64,000 nt of DNA from Aplectana chamaeleonis (lineage: Eukaryota; Nematoda; Chromadorea; Rhabditida; Cosmocercidae): NCBI GenBank assembly GCA_029168955.1, contig JAPDOI010000063.1, positions 1,488,001-1,552,000 of the forward strand. The letters are read 5' to 3'. The notes beneath the pieces are model-generated. The model was not told the origin of the DNA. It was given only the letters and a program-made list of their open reading frames with translations, and did not search any database. Both the position numbers and the translations under genes were made by a program. Shown in pieces: positions 20,691 to 31,589 of the stretch (its first letter is position 1; the number at the start of each line of letters is the position of its first letter).

Positions 20691-23600
20691 ATCGAATACG
20701 GAAATCAAGCGCATAAAGTTCTGAATATCGTGAACCAGTTGTGAACCGATCATGAATCATTCAGAGGTAGACTCGCTGCGAGGAGGTTGAGTTTAACTGC
20801 GGAGCCTCAAACCTACCTTGAAACTGCCGGTTCTTAGCCCGATAGGCCCTGCAGGCTCACGACGAGTTTTATCAGACAAGCTGGATCACATCGCTCTGAG
20901 CCTTGTGAAGAAAATCTTTTTCTATTATTCAAGACCAGAAATAAGTTCCGGGAGAGGAGGCAAATAGAAATTCCTTCTACAGTAGCGGCGCAATTTAGAG
21001 CTTCGAAAATTTTGATCGATTCCCGTCCGTATTGCGTCAATTCCAGCTCTTGCGTCCTGATTTTCTTGTGGACTTTCACGAGTGGAATTCTATTCGAGAT
21101 TTCGTTCATGGTTTTTTGATTGGTTTGTTCTTTTTTTTATGGCGACCACTGTCGACAAAGTGATAAATGTAAATATAAGGAAGGTATTTTTGTCCAATTT
21201 AGTGTAGTGGACGAAGCAGACGCGATCATTGCGGCTGGCCGTGCAGCGTTAGCGACACCACCTGCCGACAGGGTTTCGAATGCGCTCAGCCATCTACCTC
21301 CCCAGCCTCGCCATTTCATTAGACAAAGAGACTCTACAGCGCCTAGCTGTGTCGCCGTTTTGACATCATTGAAAAAAGGTCGTAACTTTTCCTCCTATTA
21401 TTTCCTGGGCTGCAAGTAGGGTGTTCTTACGGCTACTCGGAATGTTGTCGATCAGAGAAACGTGGTTGTATGGGTTACTCCTTAAACACGGTCTACTCAC
21501 ACTCTTCTTACAGTTCATATGACAATTTCTTACATTTTCTACGATCTAGCGGAATTTTCGGGCTTTTTATTACTTCTCAAACTCTCTCTCTTCCTCTTCC
21601 CACAGTAATGTTGTAGAGCTTCTAACGTACCTTTGTTCCGGTAGCCGCAAAAAGTGCTTACATAGGAGTGTCCAAAGCCTGAAACGCATCTGCAAACACG
21701 AATTTAAATTTTAGCATGTCTTGGGCCTCCTTAGTGACAATGTGCGCCAGCACAACCCGAGCTGCCAGCTCCGATTAGTTCAAACACAAGGATTGCTCAC
21801 ATTTGGCTTGACCTTTTTGGTAGATCTAACTTGCCGAGGTAAACTCCATTCAAAAGTTTTGTACCTAAAAACTAGCTATTAATTTCGTGGAAAATGGACA
21901 CTAAGCACAGAATCACTTTGTTCACGCTTTTTATTGCTTGTTTGTTAACAACAATTGCTTATGCGTAATTAGAAGAAATCGTTCTGCTTTCAGCTGCCTG
22001 CATCAAAAGTCATTGTTCATCTTATTGTTGTTCGTCATCATACTCATTGCTACTAAATGGTCCCGTAAAGGCTGTCTTCGAACATTCGAGTTTCCTACAG
22101 CATCGGTCAATTGTTTTTTTCATGTTGCTTATGATGTTGATTTATATTCTTCGACCGATAATGAACTAATAATTATATTCCTACGACATGCGGATGGTTG
22201 TCTCGCCCGCCACGCGGCGGGGCTGCAGCACACACGCTATTCACGGCGCTGCGGAGATTAGATTTCCACCGTGCGCGGCGGTGAATAAAGCGAGGGCAAT
22301 GTCTATGAAGGAGGCAACGGGCATACTTTTGTGGATAATACTGGAAGAGTACATAAAGACACATCTTCGCGGCGTACTATTGAGTCGCGGCGTTTTACGC
22401 GTGCACGAGGCAATTTCGAGAGTCGGTTGTTATAGAAAGGACAGACTATGGAACTTTATCGTATTCTTCACTTCTGAATTCCCTTTCAATCACCCAGGCG
22501 TTATTGCTTCTGAGTCCTTTCACATTGAAGCTGTAAGCAATATCTTGTGCATCGAATCCCTTTAGCATCCGCTCCACAACTCTGCTGGAACGGAACCTCT
22601 TTCTTTTAACTGTTCGAGACAAGCTCACCTCTTATAGTAAAACATGCGCATGAACCATTGTTCTCACATTGTTCAGTTTTCGTACAATTTTTCCTCTACC
22701 TTACTGCTCTCTACAGAATCATACGTATCTACGAGTCGATCTCTCTCGTATGAGTCCGGGTGAAGAAAGCAGCGAAGTTGCCGGTCATGGCAACACAAAA
22801 ATGTGATAAGGAGATTTTGACATGGTGAGCCCGACAAGCCTCATTCCGACCGGCTAAAAATGAGGGAGCTAGGCTATACTTTTATACAGTGGTCTGATGT
22901 CAGCCCTTCATAATTTATTAACCTATTATCATTTCCCATCAAACATTGTGCACCAGCCTGACTTCTCGATCTGTTTATTTCTTCTACCTATTTAATACCT
23001 TCTATTTCCCCATTCCTCAGCGACTCAGACCTTAATTTCCATTCTTCCAGCAGACTGAATAGTTTTCTGAGAGCATTGGAACTTTTTTCACAAAAAGGCT
23101 ATGCCACCGAATTTCCAAGGATTTGACGTTACCGAACGAGCTTCTGTTAGTTAGAGCCGATCATACGTTCAATATTGTGAAATGTGGAACTTCAGTCTTT
23201 TGTCCAATTAGAAAGAAAAACATTGGGATGCTAGAGAAGATTCAAGATAATTTTTTTTCAATCTTCATCATAAGAGCGTTCTCTTGCTCCATTCGGAGCT
23301 TGCCCTGCTCTCAAACTAGGAAACAGAACCTCGAATTGCACACACTACAGATTGGTCGACAAAAAAGTATTGTTAGTATGGTTCTCAGTTCTTTCTGACA
23401 ACATGGCGACCAGCTAGTCCAAGTTCCACGTGATTTTCAGTTATCCCTTATTGGGGTCTCCCCGTCACTCACACGGTTTTCGTGCCTTCAAGCGTTCCGC
23501 AGGGAGGAAACTTGTGAGCTACGCTTCGCCTCAAATGGCGTCATTAAAATAATCCGCTTCCTCTTACCTCCTAGTTTCTTCCCTTTTTTTCTCCTCTCTA

Positions 23601-24620
23601 CAGAACACTTCCACTCACCTCCTGAAGTTTTTTTCTCTATCAACAGAGCAGAGTCTAACTTGAGCAGGCAGTCTAACTTGGAGAACACCTGCGATTGCTC
23701 ATTTAGTGCCTAGGTAGCATTTGTGTACAAAACCAACATCTTTTTATGATCTTTATTCAATACACCATCACAGTGACAACCCGGATTGCTCAATGTCTGA
23801 AAAATGACCGGCAGAGTTAGCGTTCAATCATTTACGCAGATGCATACACACAGTCAAACTTTGCAAATTGTATAAGCTCTGGGAAATACCAGAAGCAAGC
23901 GGTTGCATTCTCTGAGGATCGTTATCAACAAATCTATTTCTCCAAGGCTCCCGCTGTGCTGCTGGTGGTAATCGAAATCGGGAGCTCACCGAAAATGCTG
24001 TAGAGTTATGATTAATGGAGGTGATTTCAACAATTAGGCAAAAATACCTCAGGAGGTCGTTTTTTCTCAGGTTTAGGGACGCTTCCTGGGAAACCAGTGG
24101 CATGCGCTCCTATTTGACGGGAAACCACGAACTTGAAATTCTCCATGGATTCTGTCCCGTTTTCGAGCTTCACATCAGTCGATTCTCAGGGTCACTCCGA
24201 AAAAACCCACGGAACCTCCCCTAGAGCTCACAAAATATTCAACACAGCCTTCTCAGGTGTAAGTTGTAAACACGGAAAAAAGATATTCTTGTTTGAAGAA
24301 GTTCAGATAGGACGAGAGACAGCACTACATTCGTGAAAACGCTTGTGTTGTCCATTTCCAAAAAATATTCCTCACTCGCAAACTGTAGGATGACGGTAAT
24401 AGCTATATTGTGGTGGCGACAATAACTGAGTCATGAATTTTGTTAAAAGGGTTCACGTCTTAAACCCGTTACAACGCTGATGGGAATCTCGGACGCATCG
24501 TGCTGTGTCGCGCCCTAGGCTGTCAAATTGCGAGAGGACGCGCAATATGGGCTAAACGTAACAGCGATGCTACTATAAAAACAACTCTTCCACACAACCA
24601 TGCGAGAATATAAAGGAGTG
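20691..24620. other. no gene recognised
   Basis: Nearly 4 kb between the 20.6-kb repeat and the Srx-2 stop codon. The open frames here (for example 21120-21419, 21938-22261, 22188-22565, 23123-23398) have no recognisable domain, signal peptide or paralogue in the window. A GC-rich patch at about 22190-22280 looks repeat-derived. Confidence 0.45.
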
Positions 24621-26149
24621 TCAGAGTCTTGAATCACACACGTGTGCTCGAGATACAGTTTTTATGTTGAGTGAGTGTGTAGTACTTTTCGTCAATAATG
24701 CCAAACACCGTCGACGGATTTCATTATTAAAGCAGACTGCGACCAAGCTAAAACGAGTAGATTAAAAACTGGAGTTTAGATTGAATGCATAGCGGACAGA
24801 CCCCATCATCAAGAGTCCATGAAGTTGTGACAAGCAATATTACGTACCCTCCGCTGGCGTGAGCGAGCTACCATGTTATCGTTGTTGTGAAAGCAGCTTG
24901 TGCACCCATCATAGGAGGGGCAATCACGTGATAACAAAATAGCGTGAAGCAGTAGACTACACAATCAATGAAACCCTGAAAATTTACACCTCAAAGACTG
25001 ATCACTACCCATAGTTCAACGCCACGAACCTGAACAAAAAATAACATTTCTCTACGTCGTCTTGCAGCAATAAATTCTGAATGACTCCTATGGATATGAC
25101 CGAGCTTCTGAAAAAAACGTTATTTGGCCAATATGAGACGCCTGAGAATTAATCAGTGATGTGCTCATGGGTAAGTACCGTATGCATTCGTCGAAGTCTC
25201 CACAAGGTGACAAGATCTATACAGACAACGACGCAAAACAGGCTTACACTATACCCAAGATCCACATAATGTCCAAGAAAAGTTCCGCATGGCGTGTTCT
25301 CGAAAGTCCAACGAAGTGTGAGAGTGTGGAAGAAGTGGTTACACGTCGCTGAAGAAAATGTGACTCTCAGTTTGGTCCAGCACAAGAGAAAAGAAAATAC
25401 AAAAACCTCACGATCAAAATAAATGCAGACGTATGCAAAACTAATGAGAAGGATGAAGGCGATGATATACGTCGTATTTCTAACATTGAAATATCTGCGG
25501 TAAAAACCTGGAGTTGAAATGGCAGCAAATTGATTAATTGATATGAACAGAATGGAATGAAAGGACGTCGTTTGGAAGAAGATCAGCAGTTGTCCGACCG
25601 TTTGGTTGACTGTAAGCCATGTATCGGGAAGGGTACTGAAAACATGAAGCTGTACTTCATGACAAGGATCCGAACAATAAGTTATCTTCAAAACTCGAAG
25701 TTTTCTCGCAACGATCATCAGAATTCTGGCTGAGCTAATGTTACAGTGTAGAGGTGGCAGCATCTAACTCGTTCCTCTTTCAACATACCGTTCCATGCTG
25801 TTGCTCTTCTAATGGGTTGTCCTGCTAAGAGCTGGAGGAGACAAATCCGGGTAATGAAGTTTTGGCTAGTTAGTCAAGTTCAACAACAACAATACCCGCT
25901 GAATCGCCTCATTTTCCGGGGAGAAACCTACATTATCATGGCTGGAGCTACCCAGAAGAGGTTTACTAAGAGCACAAGCTTGTTCGACACCGCATTACAC
26001 GTCATCAGCATTCCGAAGGAGTTGTGAAACACCGGGAGGCGAATCATCATCACAGCTGTCACACCATTCAGCGCCAAACCAATGATTGCTATCTGAAAAT
26101 TTACAACTGAAGCTTGTTCAATTACTGTGATGCATGACTGATAGCCGAC

Positions 26150-26417
26150 TGAAGCCAGATTTTGTCGACTGTTGTCTCTCTGTGTCTCGGACACATTCAT
26201 GTCAATGTAATCAATGTTTTTAGGGTCCGAATGCACGAAATGGTTGAACGTGGAACGAGTTACCATTAAAGGCAGTGTTCGATCATTAAAGGCAGCCGAC
26301 TGAAGCCAGATTTTGTCGACTGTTGTATCTCTGTGTCTCGGACACATTTAGGTCAATGTAAAACGATGTTTTTGGGATCCGAATGCACGAAATGGTTGAA
26401 CGTGGAACGAGTTACCG
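26150..26417. repeat. tandem duplication of MITE 5' flank and tip
   Basis: The block 26150-26280 (GCCGACTGAAGCCAG through GAACGTGGAACGAG to TTAAAGGCAGTGTTC) is repeated at 26294-26432 with a few differences. Each copy includes flanking DNA plus the first bases of the TTAA MITE, so the duplication spans the insertion junction. Confidence 0.8.
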
Positions 26418-26897
26418 TTAAAGGCAGTGTTCACGATAAGAATCGTTACTCTGTTTGCCTGCTGTCCTGAAAACGGCCCATGCTGATTCCAACGTAATCT
26501 CTGGAATCGTGCAAGACCTTCTGGGAACGGAGTTATGGTCCCTCAAAAATTGAGCTAAGGAAACACGATCGACGAGTTGTCCGAGGTTTGTAACTTCAGT
26601 CTTCTGCAGGCGATCTATGCGAGCTGACCTGAGTAAAGAGAGAAACTGAGAATGAAGGGAAGAACGGGCTTATGATTGGAAATCTTCGATCTCAAGCATT
26701 CATTTCTTCACGTCGGTTGGCGTGTGTTGCGCTTTTGGGGTTTGCTTTGCGCTCGAAGTGGCAACTTCGGGCTCTTTTGGAGCCTTTCCTGGCTCGTTTT
26801 CATGCGTTCTCTCGACGTCAACGTTACGGTGTGCCCCTCCACTACCCATTGGTGGTGGAAACTGAAACACATTTTTTATCGTGAACACTGCCTTTAA
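26418..26897. mobile_element. TTAA-flanked MITE in Srx-2 intron 1
   Basis: 480 bp from TTAA at 26418 to TTAA at 26894. The left tip is AGGCAGTGTTCACGATAA and the right tip is its inverse. The interior is the reverse-oriented relative of the MITE at 2573. It is absent from the matching intron of Srx-4. Confidence 0.88.
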
Positions 26898-27365
26898 AGG
26901 CAGCGTTCACGATGGTTTTCGTTTTCGAGTTTTCTCTTCAGAACAGCGCCTTGGCCATCAAGTGTTACCAAAATTACGAAGAAACGGCGAGAAACGCTTT
27001 GAAATGTCTTATTTTAGTGCCACTATTCTCTGGCCTGGATTAGTTGTCCGGTTGGATGAACATGTTCACTGTGGTTGTTACCGGTCAAAAATGGGGCTAA
27101 TCAGAAATGGAAGAATATTTAAGGCAAAACAGTATTAGTTAGGGTCCGAAGAATGGAACGGAGCAACGGAGAGTAGAGAATTGCGAAACACGGGTCCACA
27201 AAAAATTCATTGTCACAACGAACACTTTCTGTGAGAGTAAAGTATTTGGGGCCCTTCTGGCGCGTTTTTCTTGATTTCTTCGTTAGTTCAGTTCTACCAG
27301 GTGGACAAACAATCGATGTAGGCATTAAACTCAAAATCGAAGATTATCGTGAACACTGCCTTTAA
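26894..27365. mobile_element. second TTAA-flanked MITE abutting the first
   Basis: It starts at the same TTAA (26894-26897) that ends the preceding MITE and runs to TTAA at 27362. The tips are AGGCAGCGTTCACGAT and the inverse of AGGCAGTGTTCACGATAA. The interior differs from the first MITE and includes TTTTGAGTTTAATGCCTAC-type sequence near its right end. It is also absent from Srx-4. Confidence 0.85.
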
Positions 27366-29121
27366 GACTTCGATTCGCGACCCTTTGGAGCTGCGCATCA
27401 CGAAGAAGTGGTCGCTCCTTTGACGTCTTCATATAACAAAAAGCATGAGCATCACAAGAAGAAACCCTATTAATAGCCTAATGGTTACTTTCTCCTTTTA
27501 CTTCTAAATTCCACCCATATCGTGTGTTCGGGCGCGGGGTCTTACCAGTACATGAACTTTTAAGTATTCACAGGGTTTTTGAATGTGTCTGAATTACAAA
27601 GATGTGAACAGCGTAGGTATTGTGGAGTAGCAACAGAGGAGTCTTCCCGGTGTGCTTCCTACCGTACTCTTTCACCTCCTGGTTTTTACCCCTGCTTCAT
27701 TTCTATTTTCCGAACAATTCGTCAAAAACACTCACTAGCACAGTCGTTACCGCCAACCATATCGACTCTGTTCGGCTTGGAAGCTGATAGCCATCCATCA
27801 CGGAACCTGGAGTTTGCCATTGCTTACCTTCTAGGTGAATGATTTCTACTTTCTTCATGAAGCACGGTTTTTCGTCTGGAGCAATATGTCCAGTAGAAGA
27901 TGTTTGTACGTTAGTGGAAGGGTGCGAGTCACTACTTATTAATTACAAACTCGTGATCGTGGCGATGAAGAGGTTATGAATAAGTACAAATAAGTAAACA
28001 AATATTCTGATGTTTTAAGCTAGGATCAGGGACTCGAATAAAAGTAAGAATATCTCTACTACACTAGAGGGGTGTGATTGCTCAGGATCATCATACTAAT
28101 GAGAATCGTCGCTCCACGTTCTATTTATATCTTCATTCCGTAACGAAGTTCTTCATTTATTTGACTCTTTACCCACTTTTCACCTGCTCACTTTCCAACA
28201 AGCCACCGCCATCCCATTTTCCACCACCTCGTTCTTCTTTGACCACCACCATTCCACCTTCCCTCCTTCTTCTTCGTTGTCCCTTCCATCCAAGATCCAG
28301 AACGGCATCGCTATAACACCCCAAGGGATACTAATCATTATCCGGAGCTCACACTTACTATGCACTCCCCCACAGCTTTGTTCAATTTTGGCCCTCCCAC
28401 GTCTTTATAATAAGCCGTTGAGTCATTTTAGACTGCAGAGAGTTTTACTAGTTTTCTTGAATTATCTGGCATATGATTTCTCCGCGATTTTTAGGGTCCT
28501 TTTCTCCAGACAAGTGATGTGTGGGAGCAAAGCAATTGAATAAAATTTTCATGGGGTTAAGAACCGATGGAGAATTTGTGACAGAGTCTGGTGGCCGGAA
28601 TTCTTTCACCTTGGTCCGAATACTGAATTTCTTCGATTTTCGTCGACTGAAAAACATATAAAATGCGAAAAACTTGGCAATGATCTGCGTCTCTGCAAAA
28701 ACAGCCTGTTAATAGGGAAGTTGCTAGAATGGTGAATACGGTCAGAAGACGGAAATGAACTTACGAAGCGAACAAATCCTCTCCTCGTTGCGGTTGGGGT
28801 GTGATATGTCAGTTCGAGCGACGCCAGGACGAACGGCCTAATTCAGAAGGCTCTTCTTACTCTTGTGGAGAGCCTACCAAGCTCTACTTTGTGTGTTGAA
28901 GAGCTCGAAAAAGGGTATGACAATATCAAAATCCACCCATAGATTCCAAATCCAGCCAAGCACTATCGCAAAACATGCACTCTCCCAGAAGCCAGTAGCA
29001 ACGAAATAACTTAACATCGACGTGTAATCGGCTTACCTCGGGCCTATCTGAACATTTATTTCTCACTTTTAAAACCTTGCCCAAAAATCATGAAAAAATT
29101 AAATCGCGGACAAAGTTGACG

Positions 29122-29420
29122 TATCCTCTGGTTCGGGGTTGAATTTTGTGTGTGCCATTGTGCATTCCCGCTGCGAACACGTGACGCATCGGTTTCGTGC
29201 AGGTATGTGCGTCCGCCCTCATCAAACGATAGTATTATAACAAGCATAGGGAGTACAGACCCAAAACTGTTGAAAATGAAAATCATGAAAATAGAAAAAA
29301 ACAGGACACGATCAGCTGATGAGGGGCGAACGCGGAAGCTTGTACCAAACCGATGCGTCGCGTGCTCGCGGAGCGAGTCCGCAATGACACAGACTGAATT
29401 TAACCCCGAACCAGAGGATA
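29122..29420. mobile_element. TATCCTCTG element with about 85-bp terminal inverted repeats
   Basis: The left arm begins TATCCTCTGGTTCGGGG. The right arm ends with the inverse, CCCCGAACCAGAGGATA. The arms match for about 85 bp with scattered differences. It lies inside the segmental duplication of Srx-2 and is missing from the matching place near 56920, so it inserted after the duplication. Confidence 0.8.
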
Positions 29421-29880
29421 AGTGCATTCCGCAGTAGGCGAATGAACCTCCCATGCACGCCCTCCCTCCCCCCACGGGTGGTAAGCTTAATTCGAATTCA
29501 AACCTGCATTTAACAAATGGATCTTCAATGTTTTAGAAATTTTGAGTTCGGTAGAGGTTGTTAAACTATTAAGAAACTCATGTCTCTTTAGACTTGAAGC
29601 ATAATTAGTGAAGATTGACAAAATCAAACCTGGTGTCCAGATATGAGCTCGCGGCGACCAGTTGAGTACCATGACTTCAGTGTTTGTCATGTATTTTTCT
29701 CTTTCACGACTCCTATAGTGGAAACAGGTAGATGCCCACGAGTTGTTATTAGTGAACGATAGTGACTTATGTAAAATTACGCTTTCGATGGCAACTTAAT
29801 CACGAGTGTCCTAACTTTTATACCACACCATAATTAAAATAAAGTCCGTAGTTACTATTCGCATGAAACACATCATGATG

Positions 29881-30815
29881 TAGATGAACGAAGAGGAAAA
29901 CACAAGATCTAAATGTGACATTTGGCAAATTTGAAACATGCACGGGATATTCTTACCTCAGGTACTTCGAGCATGCGATCAGTACGAAAATGGACTTTCT
30001 TGAAACTTTCTCATCGATTCGGATAGAGGGCGGCGTGCACATTCGAATGGTACCACACACTTTGGGGAAAAGTTGAGAAAGAAACGAGTTATGGCGAAAC
30101 GTCGGAAAAGTCGCGATTTCGCGACTTCTTTGAGTAAATTAGGGCGAGTATTGTAATCGATCTTCAAACGGGGTAAGTTTAGTTAGGTGGAGTGGACTTT
30201 AGCCCCCTGAATGTATGGTGTTTTCCTAAAATGGGTTTTCCATTTATTTACGGATCAGAGGCGGTTGAAAGGAGTGGGCGTTGAGTGAGCGGAACACCGA
30301 AATTTAGGGCCGTATAGGGCTCTTCTGTGCTTGTTCCTAGCCGATTTTTCAACATTACTGGTAAAGTTGGACTCGTGCCTCTCGATTTCCGGTGAAAACT
30401 CGGAGACTGATTTTATCGTGGACACTGCCTTCAAACGTACTGGCTAGGCCGCATGAAACTGCATGAGGGGATGCTCATTCTGAGAGACGCAGCTGACGAG
30501 AATAAATGAACGAAAAGTATTGAGCTAGCAGAGCCAAATTCTACGGGGAACAAGCACTAGAAAGAACAAGTGAAATAGAAGTCTGCAAGCAGCCTGTTTA
30601 CCTCCACTGGTCGGTCTTAACAAAGTTTCGCTACGGTACCATTGAGAGAGTCCGCTTATTGGTCGGAGATCCGGTGTCAATCAATTGGGAATGGATGACT
30701 GGGGTGACGTGAGCCGTAGGCTTGTGAACGAACATGCACAAAGCAGCGCTTTCTCGAATGAAATACAAGTGTAGAACGTGACAACCCATAATTCCGTGTA
30801 GCGGAGCATTCCCAT
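29881..30815. other. no gene; one MITE tip
   Basis: Nothing recognised except a right-hand MITE tip at about 30410-30433 (TTTTATCGTGGACACTGCC, followed by TCAA instead of TTAA). I cannot find its left partner. Confidence 0.4.
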
Positions 30816-31289
30816 CAGGGATGAGCGGAAATTTTTTCTGAACTTCGGAAATCGGAAATCGGAAATCGGAAGGACCTTCTCAATTTCGGAAATCGGATTT
30901 CGGAAATCGTAACATAAAACAATCGGAAATCGGAATGAGGAAATCGGAAATCGGAAATACATTCAGTGAAATTCTTAACGCTCCCCCTGCTGACTGCGCG
31001 TACCAAAAAACTTGAACTCATCCTTCTTTACTGAAAGTTTTCATGCAAACACAATCAACTCTGGCTTTGTGAAAAGTGAAAACGGACCTCGAATCCGAAT
31101 TCAGCGCCTAAAATAACCCCCTGGGCATTTGCCCAGGGAGGGCGTAGAAATTTTTTTTCTCGTGATTATTTCCGATTTCTTCCGCATTTTCAAGCTTTTT
31201 TTCGGAAATCGGAATTCGGAAATCGCAAGGCCAAAAACCATCGGAAATCGGAATTCGGGAATCGGAAATCGGAATTCCGCTCATCCCTG
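30816..31289. mobile_element. hAT-like non-autonomous element, 474 bp
   Basis: The terminal inverted repeats are CAGGGATGAGCGGAA on the left and its exact inverse ending CCCTG on the right. CAGGG tips are typical of hAT elements. The flanking octamers ATTCCCAT and ATTAACAT agree at 6 of 8 positions, compatible with an aged 8-bp target duplication. Dense TCGGAAA/TCGGAAT heptamers occupy 30838-30960 and 31203-31275. Frames encoding ISDFRFP repeats are products of the heptamers. Confidence 0.75.
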
Positions 31290-31325
31290 ATTAACATGTA
31301 TAACTGTTGAAAAGACCGAAAACCT

Positions 31326-31589
31326 GTGAATTGGAGTGCGTTTGTATTTCCCCTTTATATCCTTAGTCTCCTTTTATTACAAATTTCTTATGCCTACCAC
31401 ACAAGAAATTATTCTCGAGTACAGTATGCGAGTCAAATATTTTTTGACACAGCTCAGTACAACTATAATATTGAGGTGGGAAGGAACGATCTATCACGAA
31501 GGTACACAATTGAAAACAATATGGTTCCGATCATAGGAAAAGCAGTTTTTTTGGGATTATTTAACAACAACAAACCAAATTGGATTTAA
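31326..31589 (+). CDS. possible small secreted protein or first exon (weak)
   Basis: An 87-residue open frame starts with a signal-peptide-like segment: Met-Asn-Trp, then a hydrophobic core (FVFPLYILSLLLLQI) and a small-residue end before YHTR. The rest is polar and unrecognised. Codon use is AT-rich like the surroundings. A second open frame on the same strand (31908-32180) could be a downstream exon, but I cannot join them. It may be chance. Confidence 0.22.
   Translation: MNWSAFVFPLYILSLLLLQISYAYHTRNYSRVQYASQIFFDTAQYNYNIEVGRNDLSRRYTIENNMVPIIGKAVFLGLFNNNKPNWI

Larger units (their letters stand above)
24621..27798 (-). pseudogene. Srx-type chemoreceptor, copy 2, with premature stop
   Basis: This is the paralogue of Srx-4 with the same seven-exon plan: 27736-27798, 25932-26092, 25412-25635, 25179-25348, 25030-25107, 24848-24975 and 24621-24747 (951 nt, 317 codons). 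All junctions are GT..AG and phases agree with the other copies. Codon 268, in exon 6, is TAG (24868-24870) where Srx-4 has GAG. This removes the end of TM7 and the tail, including the retained FNNEIRRR motif encoded downstream. In addition the NRF motif after TM3 reads NQF at residue 110. Exon 1 is one codon shorter, and the presumed trans-splice acceptor (ACTCCAG) is weak and 8 nt from the ATG. Intron 1 has gained two TTAA MITEs. A recently inactivated gene is the simplest reading. A sequencing error or polymorphism at one base would also explain the stop. Confidence 0.82.
24621..29880. repeat. segmental duplication, copy A (Srx-2 side)
   Basis: The block aligns with 53255-57445 through the whole gene and about 2 kb of upstream DNA. 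Matched non-coding landmarks are 27420-27530 with 55110-55220 (GGTTACTTTCTCCTTT), 28120-28340 with 56250-56430 (TCTTCTTTGACCAC, ACGGCATCGCTAT), 29031-29097 with 56855-56920 (CTTACCTCGGG, CCCAAAAATCATG) and 29630-29870 with 57175-57435 (CCAGATATGAGCTCGCGGCG). Divergence is substantial, with many indels. Confidence 0.8.

Noticed and set aside
30838..30960. Regularly spaced repeats suggesting a CRISPR-like array
   Set aside because: The unit is only 7 bp with no unique spacers, and the context is a eukaryotic transposon.
30681..31021. Frames rich in ISDFRFP
   Set aside because: They are translations of TCGGAAA heptamers in the hAT-like element, not a repeat protein.
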